Positions 1 to 5,038 of a DNA stretch of 5,038 nt are shown here, piece after piece; within the stretch, counting starts at the first letter, position 1; each line of letters opens with the position of its first letter. The notes beneath the pieces were generated by a model. It was not told the origin of the DNA and searched no databases. It saw only the letters and a list, made by a program, of their open reading frames with translations. A program made the translations under genes and the position numbers. Location: NCBI GenBank assembly GCA_947565265.1, contig CANOFK010000111.1, forward strand, positions 1-5,038, read 5' to 3'. The DNA comes from an uncultured Clostridia bacterium. Lineage in GTDB: Bacteria; Bacillota; Clostridia; Oscillospirales; Acutalibacteraceae.

Positions 1-73
1 ATGATAGAAGTGTGTTGTCTGTGATCCGGCCCCTGTAGGCCACCTATTTTCTTACAAGAAAGGACGGATACCC
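1..73 (+). other. Leader before lgt, possibly the end of an upstream gene
   Basis: Short non-assigned stretch. Frame 1 is closed at 22-24 (TGA) and frame 3 at 36-38 (TAG), so the last 7 to 11 codons of an upstream gene could lie here, but nothing identifies it. GAAAGGA at 58-64 is the likely lgt ribosome binding site, nine bases before the ATG. No convincing -35/-10 pair with normal spacing is visible, so the promoter is probably further upstream. Confidence 0.4.
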
Positions 74-1087
74 ATGAGCCATGTGGTAGATTTTCCGGGG
101 TTGGGCCTGCAATTTACGGTCAATGAGGTAGCTTTCTCCATTGGCGGCTATGACATTCGCTGGTATGGGGTGATCATTGCCCTGGGCTATTTGCTGGCGA
201 TCCTCTATGCATTCCGCAGTGTAAAAAAGATGAATATCGACCTGGACCGGCTGATCGACGCAGTGATTGCGGGGACACTGGGCGGCATTGTCTGTGCCCG
301 GCTGTACTATGTGTTGTTCTACCCCGGTGACAAATACTGGAAGGACCCTATCCAGATACTGTATATGCATGATGGAGGAATCGCCATATACGGGGGGATG
401 ATCGGTGCTTTGGTTTTTGGCGGGCTGGTAGCCCATTGGCGGAAACTCCGGGTACCCGCAGTGCTGGACTTGGCCTCCCTGGGCTTTCTGATCGGCCAGG
501 GTGTAGGGCGATGGGGGAACTTTGTCAACCAGGAGTGTTTCGGCGAGGCCACAACTCTTCCCTGGGGCATGGCCAGCGATAATACCCGGATCCTGTTCCC
601 GGATAGCCCGGTGCATCCCTGTTTTCTTTATGAGTCCCTTTTGTGCCTGCTGGGCTTTGTAGTTTTGCATATTTTTACCCGGCGTTTCCGGCGTTATGAC
701 GGCCAGACTTTTATCCTTTACCTGATCTGGTACGGGGCGGCCCGGTTCTTTATTGAGGGGACCCGTACCGATAGTCTGATGGTGGGCCCGCTGCGGGTGT
801 CCCAGGTGGTGGCAGCGGGTTGTGTGGCAGTAGGACTGGCTCTTCTGGTTGTTTTCCGCAGGCGTAATGACCTGACTGGGTGTGGCAGCAGGTATGTGAT
901 GGAGTCCATTGGCCTGACAGAAAGTACAGCGGCTGCCGATGCACCCAAGAGTACGATTTTCGGGGACTTGCCTCCCTTTGAGGAGGAAACAGAGGGAGAG
1001 GATCCGGGGGAACCTCCCCAGCCCCAAGGGGAATCAGAAGAGCAGGCGGCTGATGAAACGGGGCAAGAGCAAACAGGGAAAGAGTGA
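74..1087 (+). CDS. lgt: Prolipoprotein diacylglyceryl transferase (Lgt), with acidic C-terminal tail
   Basis: Membrane enzyme that moves a diacylglyceryl group from phosphatidylglycerol to the lipobox cysteine of prolipoproteins, the first step of lipoprotein maturation. The 337-residue product has about seven hydrophobic segments (near residues 30-48, 61-83, 101-121, 128-142, 183-201, 211-228 and 241-262), as expected for Lgt. The family signature GRWGNFVNQECFG lies at 145-157; its R146 matches the essential R143 of E. coli Lgt. Y220 and R224 in YGAAR match E. coli Y235 and R239. The position of E. coli H103 is Tyr here (Y106, in GGIAIYGG). After the last membrane segment there is a tail of about 75 residues, very rich in E, P and Q from about 303 on, which makes the protein longer than the roughly 260-290 usual for the family. 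The ATG is supported by GAAAGGA at 58-64, nine bases upstream. The stop is 20 bases before folD, suggesting co-transcription. Identity is near certain; the tail has no known role. Confidence 0.97.
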   Translation: MSHVVDFPGLGLQFTVNEVAFSIGGYDIRWYGVIIALGYLLAILYAFRSVKKMNIDLDRLIDAVIAGTLGGIVCARLYYVLFYPGDKYWKDPIQILYMHDGGIAIYGGMIGALVFGGLVAHWRKLRVPAVLDLASLGFLIGQGVGRWGNFVNQECFGEATTLPWGMASDNTRILFPDSPVHPCFLYESLLCLLGFVVLHIFTRRFRRYDGQTFILYLIWYGAARFFIEGTRTDSLMVGPLRVSQVVAAGCVAVGLALLVVFRRRNDLTGCGSRYVMESIGLTESTAAADAPKSTIFGDLPPFEEETEGEDPGEPPQPQGESEEQAADETGQEQTGKE

Positions 1088-1107
1088 TATAAGGGAGGGA
1101 GCAGAAT

Positions 1108-1965
1108 ATGGCGCAGATCATAGACGGCAAGAAGATAGCTGACCAGGTTAAGGCTGGTGTGGCAGAGGATGTGGCCCGGTTAAAGGAACAGGGTATTGTC
1201 CCCGGCCTTGCCGTGGTCATTGTAGGGGATGACCCAGCCTCGCGGGTGTATGTCAATAACAAAAAGAAAGCCTGTCAGGCAGTGGGCATTTATTCGGAAG
1301 AGTACGCCTTGCCCGCTGGTACCTCCCAGCAGGAATTGCTGGACCTGGTCAATAGGTTGAACCGGGAACCGTCCATCCACGGCATTTTGGTCCAGTCGCC
1401 GCTGCCCGGCAGCCTGGACGAGGCCGCATTGGTAGAGGCCATTTCCCCGGAAAAGGACGTGGATGCGTTCCATGCCTATAACGTGGGCAAAATCATGCAG
1501 GGCAAATTCCGTTTCCTGCCCTGCACCCCTGCGGGGGTTATGGAATTGCTCCGGGCTGCCGGGGTGGAGGTCTGCGGTAAGCATTGTGTGGTGATCGGCC
1601 GTAGCGACATTGTGGGCAAACCAATAGCTATGCTGCTTTTGCATCAGAACGGCACGGTTACCATCTGCCATAGCCGAACCCAAAACCTGAAAGAGATTTG
1701 CCGTTCAGCGGATATTCTCGTGTCTGCAGTGGGTAAAGCGGGCTTTGTTACCGGCGATATGGTCAAGCCCGGTGCAGCGGTTATCGATGTAGGTATGAAC
1801 CGCAATGCCCAGGGGAAACTCTGCGGTGATGTATGCTTTGAGGAAACCAGTGAGGTGGCTGGGTGGATCACCCCGGTGCCTGGTGGCGTAGGCCCTATGA
1901 CCATTGCCATGCTGATGAAAAACACCGTCACTGCCGCCAGGTTGCAGAATGACATCCAGCCCTAA
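1108..1965 (+). CDS. folD: Bifunctional methylenetetrahydrofolate dehydrogenase / methenyltetrahydrofolate cyclohydrolase (FolD)
   Basis: Cytosolic enzyme that interconverts 5,10-methylene-THF and 10-formyl-THF through methenyl-THF, usually with NADP, supplying one-carbon units for purine and formyl-methionine synthesis. The 285-residue length is normal. The catalytic pair Y48 and K52 (in YVNNK) has the same Tyr-x3-Lys spacing as human MTHFD1 Y52/K56. Q96 (in LVQSPLP) and D119 (in KDVD) match the other conserved active-site residues. The dinucleotide-binding domain carries GRSDIVGKP at 164-172, and the C-terminal signature PGGVGPMT is at 258-265. Small departures from the common wording are VQSPLP instead of VQLPLP and KDVDAFH instead of KDVDGFH. 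The ATG follows GGGAGG at 1093-1098 by nine bases. The gene sits between lgt and dxs in the same direction; its stop codon runs straight into the dxs ribosome binding site. In many Firmicutes folD precedes xseA, which is not the case here. Confidence 0.97.
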   Translation: MAQIIDGKKIADQVKAGVAEDVARLKEQGIVPGLAVVIVGDDPASRVYVNNKKKACQAVGIYSEEYALPAGTSQQELLDLVNRLNREPSIHGILVQSPLPGSLDEAALVEAISPEKDVDAFHAYNVGKIMQGKFRFLPCTPAGVMELLRAAGVEVCGKHCVVIGRSDIVGKPIAMLLLHQNGTVTICHSRTQNLKEICRSADILVSAVGKAGFVTGDMVKPGAAVIDVGMNRNAQGKLCGDVCFEETSEVAGWITPVPGGVGPMTIAMLMKNTVTAARLQNDIQP

Positions 1966-1970
1966 GGAGG
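1963..1970 (+). promoter_or_regulatory. Ribosome binding site of dxs, overlapping the folD stop codon
   Basis: TAAGGAGG holds both the folD TAA stop (1963-1965) and a near-perfect Shine-Dalgarno core, five bases before the ATG at 1976. It decides the dxs start in favour of 1976 over an in-frame ATG at 1949 that has no such site. Ribosomes ending folD stop directly on this site, so translational coupling is plausible (inference). Confidence 0.85.
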
Positions 1971-1975
1971 CTGCT

Positions 1976-3865
1976 ATGGGTAATTTGTTGGGAGCGCTCC
2001 ATTCCCCGGAGGATTTGCGCAGTCTGCACCGGGAAGAACTGGATCAGCTTTGCGAGGAGATGCGGGAGATGATTATCCGCACGGTGTCGGATAACGGTGG
2101 GCATCTGGCCTCCAATCTGGGGGTAGTTGAACTGACCGTGGCGCTGGCGCTGAGTTTTTGCCCCCCAAAAGATACTATTGTTTGGGATGTGGGGCACCAA
2201 AGCTACCCCTATAAGCTGTTGACAGGGCGGTATCCTGCGTTCCCCACTCTCCGGCAGGAAGGCGGGCTGTCCGGGTTCCCCTGCCGGGAAGAGAGCCCTT
2301 GCGATGCCTTTACCAGTGGCCACAGCAGTACGTCTATTTCAGCGGCGTTGGGGCTTTCCGAGGCGAACAGCCTACAAGGCCGGGAAGGCCATGTGGTAGC
2401 GGTAATCGGTGATGGCGCGTTGACCGGCGGCTTGGCCTTTGAGGGGCTGAATAATGCCGGCCAGTTGCGGCATAACCTGATTGTGATCCTCAATGACAAC
2501 AAAATGTCCATCTCCCGCAATGTGGGCTCATTGGCCCGGTATCTCTCCCATATGCGGGCCCGTCCCGGTTATATCAGGGCGAAAAGCAGCGTGGAAGATG
2601 CCCTGCGCCACCTGCCGCTGATTGGCCGCCCCATTGCCGCCGGGCTGCGCCGGGCTAAGAGGAGCCTGAAAAAGCTGCTGTACAGCTCCAATGTGTTCAG
2701 TGACCTGGGGTTTGCCTACTATGGCCCTTTTGACGGCCACAACATCAAAGAACTTACAGAAACGCTGGAGGCCGCCAAGCTGGTGCGCAAACCGGTGTTG
2801 CTCCATGTGCGCACTTATAAGGGCAAGGGCTATCAGTATGCCGAGCAGTCGCCTACCCGCTACCATGGGCTTTCTGGGTTTGATGTAGACACCGGCGACC
2901 CAGGTGAGCATTCCCTAACCTTTTCTGATGTGTTTGGCAAGACCCTCTGCCGCTTAGCTGAACGCAACGCCAAACTGTGCGCTGTCACGGCGGCTATGGC
3001 GGAGGGTACAGGGCTGTCGGAGTTTAGGCGGCGGTTTAAAGAGCGTTTCTACGATGTGGGCATCGCCGAGGGCCATGCTGTGACCTTTGCCGGCGGGTTG
3101 GCGGCAGGGGGGATGCTGCCTGTATTCGCGGTGTATTCGACCTTTTTGCAGCGGGGCTATGACCAGCTTATACACGATGTAGCCCTGCAAGGTACAAAGG
3201 TGCTCCTGGCTATTGACCGGGCCGGCGTGGTAGGGGAGGACGGCAAGACCCACCAGGGGCTATTCGACACGGCATTTTTGCAGACCGTGCCAGGGGTGAC
3301 GCTCTATTCGCCCGCTTATTTTCAGGAGATGCGGGAACAACTGGTGTTCCTGGTAGAGCAGGGGAAAGGGCTGTGCGCTATCCGCTATCCGCGGGGCAGA
3401 GAGTTGTACAAGCCAACCTGGTTCCAGGACAGCACAGCCCCTTTCACTATGTACGGCGATAATAATGCAGCGTTGTGCCTTATCACCTACGGCCGGATAT
3501 TCTCCTTTGCTGCCGAGGTGATGGAGCGCTTGCAAAGCCGGGGCCTTAAGGTCAGGCTTTGCAAGCTGAACCGTGTCATCCCCATGGATCCGGCGGTTTC
3601 GGAGCAGTTGGCAAGTTGCCGTTGGGTGTTCTTTTTTGAGGAAGGTGTGGCCCGTGGGGGCATTGGCGAGGGCTTTGGCAGTATGCTCTTAAAGGCAGGG
3701 TTTACCGGGCAGTTTACCCTACAGGCTGTGGAGGAGCCTTTTATCCAGCATATGCCCATGTTTCGAGCGCTAGAGGGGCTTGGGTTCAGCGCCGCCAGTA
3801 TGGAGCGCATGGTGTTGGAGGGACTGGGAGAGGAGGTGTCAGGCTGTGTCGAAAAAAAGACTTGA
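1976..3865 (+). CDS. dxs: 1-deoxy-D-xylulose-5-phosphate synthase (DXS)
   Basis: Cytosolic thiamine-diphosphate enzyme that condenses pyruvate and glyceraldehyde 3-phosphate into DXP, the entry and main control step of the MEP isoprenoid pathway; DXP also feeds thiamine and pyridoxal synthesis. The 629-residue length is typical. In order: H43 in GGHLASNLG (E. coli H49), DVGHQ at 71-75, the thiamine-diphosphate motif GDGALTGG at 145-152 ending in NDN at 173-175, PFDGHN at 251-256, the catalytic glutamate E365 in GIAEGHAVTFAGG (E. coli E370), the transketolase-type pyrimidine domain with DRAGVVGEDGKTHQG at 414-428 (R415 and H426 matching E. coli R420 and H431), and YPRG at 471-474. The C-terminal transketolase domain has EEGVARGGIGEGFG at 555-568. 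The residue after E365 is Gly, where E. coli has Gln; this is probably a lineage variant. Start 1976 is chosen by its ribosome binding site. The last 20 bases overlap tlyA. All expected catalytic residues are present, so it should be active. Confidence 0.98.
   Translation: MGNLLGALHSPEDLRSLHREELDQLCEEMREMIIRTVSDNGGHLASNLGVVELTVALALSFCPPKDTIVWDVGHQSYPYKLLTGRYPAFPTLRQEGGLSGFPCREESPCDAFTSGHSSTSISAALGLSEANSLQGREGHVVAVIGDGALTGGLAFEGLNNAGQLRHNLIVILNDNKMSISRNVGSLARYLSHMRARPGYIRAKSSVEDALRHLPLIGRPIAAGLRRAKRSLKKLLYSSNVFSDLGFAYYGPFDGHNIKELTETLEAAKLVRKPVLLHVRTYKGKGYQYAEQSPTRYHGLSGFDVDTGDPGEHSLTFSDVFGKTLCRLAERNAKLCAVTAAMAEGTGLSEFRRRFKERFYDVGIAEGHAVTFAGGLAAGGMLPVFAVYSTFLQRGYDQLIHDVALQGTKVLLAIDRAGVVGEDGKTHQGLFDTAFLQTVPGVTLYSPAYFQEMREQLVFLVEQGKGLCAIRYPRGRELYKPTWFQDSTAPFTMYGDNNAALCLITYGRIFSFAAEVMERLQSRGLKVRLCKLNRVIPMDPAVSEQLASCRWVFFFEEGVARGGIGEGFGSMLLKAGFTGQFTLQAVEEPFIQHMPMFRALEGLGFSAASMERMVLEGLGEEVSGCVEKKT
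3831..3837 (+). promoter_or_regulatory. Ribosome binding site of tlyA, inside the end of dxs
   Basis: AGGAGGT lies within the dxs coding region, eight bases before the GTG at 3846. It fixes the tlyA start at a GTG rather than at the in-frame ATG at 3876, which has no such site and would remove the conserved start of the S4 domain. Confidence 0.82.
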
Positions 3866-4655
3866 CCTGCTGGTGATGGAGCACAATCTGGCCCAAAGCA
3901 GGGAGCAGGCCAAAGCCCTGATCATGGCAGGGGAGATTTACGTCAACAATCAGAAAAGTGATAAGCCGGGGGATACCTTTTCTGAGGACGCGGCGGTGGA
4001 ACTGCGTGGGACAGGGCTGCGGTATGTCAGCCGGGGCGGCCTGAAACTGGAAAAGGCTATAAAGGCCTTCCGGCTATCCATGGAGGGCCTGACCTGTATG
4101 GATGTGGGGGCATCCACCGGTGGTTTTACTGACTGTATGCTGCAAAACGGGGCCCGGCGGGTCTATGCGGTGGATGTGGGCTACGGCCAGTTGGCCTGGT
4201 CCCTGCGCAATGACCACCGGGTAGTGAACCTGGAACGTACCAATGCCCGGCATCTCACGGCCCAGCAGGTGCCGGAAAAAGTGGCTTTCTTCTCTGTGGA
4301 CGTTGCCTTTATCTCCCTTTCGTTGATCTTACCGGCAGTTGCCCCCTTGCTGGAGGAAGAGGGGCGGGGCGTGTGCCTGATCAAGCCGCAGTTTGAGGCG
4401 GGCCGGGGAAAGGTAGGAAAGAAGGGCGTAGTCCGGGAGCCGGCTGTCCATATGGAGGTAATAGAGCGGGTGGAGGGCTTTGCTTTGGAAAACGGGTTCT
4501 CCGTGTGTGGGTTGGATTTTTCCCCGGTGAAGGGCCCGGAAGGGAACATTGAGTACCTGATTTTGGTGGAAAAATCCCCGGCACCCCGGCTGATGGAGGG
4601 CTTGCCAACCGCCCAGGAGATAGTGGCAAACTCTCACGCGGCGCTGGATAGATAG
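3846..4655 (+). CDS. tlyA: TlyA family rRNA (cytidine-2'-O)-methyltransferase
   Basis: SAM-dependent 2'-O-methyltransferase of the TlyA family (once called hemolysin A), which methylates 23S rRNA C1920 and, in the longer TlyA-II type, also 16S rRNA C1409 (E. coli numbering); its loss gives capreomycin/viomycin resistance in mycobacteria. The 269-residue product has an N-terminal S4 RNA-binding domain (about 4-63, with RLDLLV, the SREQAKALIMAG helix and YVSRGGLKL) followed by an FtsJ-like Rossmann methyltransferase domain. The SAM motif DVGASTGGFTD is at 86-96. The catalytic tetrad reads K67, D152, K180 (in LIKPQFEAGRGKVGKKGVV) and E236 (in NIEYL), each exactly two below K69/D154/K182/E238 of M. 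tuberculosis TlyA. The full S4 start and near-identical length suggest the two-target TlyA-II type (inference). GTG start, AGGAGG site inside dxs and a 20-base overlap point to coupled translation. Pairing with dxs is common in Firmicutes. Confidence 0.96.
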   Translation: MSKKRLDLLVMEHNLAQSREQAKALIMAGEIYVNNQKSDKPGDTFSEDAAVELRGTGLRYVSRGGLKLEKAIKAFRLSMEGLTCMDVGASTGGFTDCMLQNGARRVYAVDVGYGQLAWSLRNDHRVVNLERTNARHLTAQQVPEKVAFFSVDVAFISLSLILPAVAPLLEEEGRGVCLIKPQFEAGRGKVGKKGVVREPAVHMEVIERVEGFALENGFSVCGLDFSPVKGPEGNIEYLILVEKSPAPRLMEGLPTAQEIVANSHAALDR

Positions 4656-4659
4656 GAGG
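4654..4659 (+). promoter_or_regulatory. Ribosome binding site of the gene at 4667, overlapping the tlyA stop
   Basis: AGGAGG begins within the tlyA TAG stop (4653-4655) and lies seven bases before the GTG at 4667. It is the main evidence that the open frame to the right edge is a real, translated gene and that it starts at GTG. Confidence 0.8.
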
Positions 4660-4666
4660 GGGTTCG

Positions 4667-5038
4667 GTGACCTTATACCATTACTTTGACAAAAGGGGAA
4701 GGCCGTTTCAAACCCTCTCCGATCTGCCGGTGGAGGAGGCGAAAGGCTTGCTGGCGGCGGTTAAAGAGATGCGGCCCCGCTCGCAATGTGCGGGGCGGCA
4801 TGATAAGTATGTGGAGTACCGGCATAACTGTGAGGACATCCTCCGGCGGGAGTTTGAAAAAAAGGGAGGGTTGATCCTTCGGCATTCACCTCATTATATG
4901 GTAGTGGAACACAGCCCATGGCTCAACACCTGGTATGAGGAATGCGGTGTTGTGCAGATACCTATAGAAGAATTCGACCTGCGTACCCTGTCCTTTACCT
5001 ACGGCGACTCTATGCCAACCTTCAGCCCCACTGTAAAT
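4667..5038 (+). CDS. Conserved-looking hypothetical protein, 3' end beyond the window
   Basis: GTG-started frame that stays open for 124 codons to the last base, so the C-terminus is missing and the full size is unknown. I do not recognise a named family or function. It begins TLYHYFDKRGRPFQTLSDLP, then has a charged, probably helical part (about 21-66) and a distinctive part rich in aromatic residues and prolines: HSPHYMVVEHSPWL at 73-86, WY at 89-90, then IPIEEFDLRTLSFTYGDSMP at 98-117. No signal peptide, membrane segment or standard nucleotide-binding motif is visible, so a soluble cytosolic protein is likely. It reads like one of the conserved hypothetical proteins of Clostridia/Bacilli, but that is an impression from memory. 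Support that it is real: a strong ribosome binding site, an 11-base gap after tlyA, the same strand, and a protein-like composition with no stop. In related operons this position often holds nadK, argR or recN; it resembles none of these. Confidence 0.8.
   Translation, partial: MTLYHYFDKRGRPFQTLSDLPVEEAKGLLAAVKEMRPRSQCAGRHDKYVEYRHNCEDILRREFEKKGGLILRHSPHYMVVEHSPWLNTWYEECGVVQIPIEEFDLRTLSFTYGDSMPTFSPTVN

Noticed and set aside
15..50. Possible promoter (TTGTCT and TATTTT) before lgt
   Set aside because: The spacing between the two boxes is about 24 bases, far from the usual 16-18, and both boxes match the consensus poorly.
28..53. GGCC-loop-GGCC followed by a T-rich stretch, as a possible terminator before lgt
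   Set aside because: The stem is only four base pairs with no extension, and the T-run is broken. Too weak to call.
44..1027. A 327-codon open frame on the minus strand, opposite lgt
   Set aside because: It mirrors lgt, which has a full set of family motifs. The minus-strand product has no recognisable domain, is odd in composition (many Gln, His, Pro), and such shadows are common in GC-rich DNA.
939..1142. A 67-codon open frame on the plus strand bridging the lgt-folD junction
   Set aside because: Overlaps the end of lgt and start of folD out of frame; Arg/Lys-rich shadow of the Glu-rich lgt tail, with no sign of independent translation.
1180..1683. Open frame on the minus strand opposite folD
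   Set aside because: Fully inside a well-supported folD with intact motifs; no independent sign of coding such as a ribosome binding site or known domain.
1949..1975. Earlier in-frame ATG start for dxs at 1949, adding nine residues
   Set aside because: It would overlap folD and lacks a ribosome binding site, while the ATG at 1976 has TAAGGAGG at ideal spacing and gives a normal DXS N-terminus.
4686..4874. A 62-codon open frame on the plus strand starting at ATG 4686
   Set aside because: It lies in another frame inside the gene starting at GTG 4667, which has the better ribosome binding site and stays open to the window end; the 62-residue product is Arg-rich with no recognisable feature.

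Overview
The window is a compact run of five same-strand (+) genes that looks like one operon: lgt (lipoprotein maturation), folD (one-carbon folate metabolism), dxs (first step of the MEP isoprenoid pathway), tlyA (rRNA 2'-O-methyltransferase), and an uncharacterised gene that is cut off by the right edge. The organism is most likely a Gram-positive, Clostridia-type Firmicute, perhaps an Oscillospirales-like gut anaerobe. The grounds are the dxs-tlyA pair, strong AGGAGG-type ribosome binding sites, GTG starts, the Clostridia-like wording of the Lgt and DXS motifs, and a base composition that looks GC-rich by eye. This is inference from style and gene order, not a taxonomic assignment.

Layout: 1-73 is a short leader holding the lgt ribosome binding site and possibly the last codons of an upstream gene. 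lgt is at 74-1087, then a 20-base gap. folD is at 1108-1965, then a 10-base gap made almost entirely of the dxs ribosome binding site. dxs is at 1976-3865. tlyA starts with GTG inside the end of dxs (20-base overlap) and ends at 4655. After 11 bases, a GTG-started gene at 4667 stays open to the last base (124 codons seen). No stretch longer than 73 bases lacks a gene. No tRNA, rRNA, CRISPR array, insertion sequence, terminator or convincing promoter was seen, so transcription probably enters from upstream of the window and continues past its end.

Functionally this is a housekeeping growth operon. Lgt modifies lipoproteins in the membrane, FolD supplies folate one-carbon units, DXS feeds isoprenoid precursors (including undecaprenyl carrier lipid), and TlyA modifies the ribosome. 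All four recognised enzymes keep the catalytic residues I could place and have near-normal lengths, so they appear intact. The points that stand out are the gene order (folD joined directly to dxs, without the xseA-xseB-ispA block often found between them in Firmicutes), the acidic tail on Lgt, and the unnamed fifth gene in the place where nadK, argR or recN is often found. I see no clear sign of a new defence, mobile or regulatory system.
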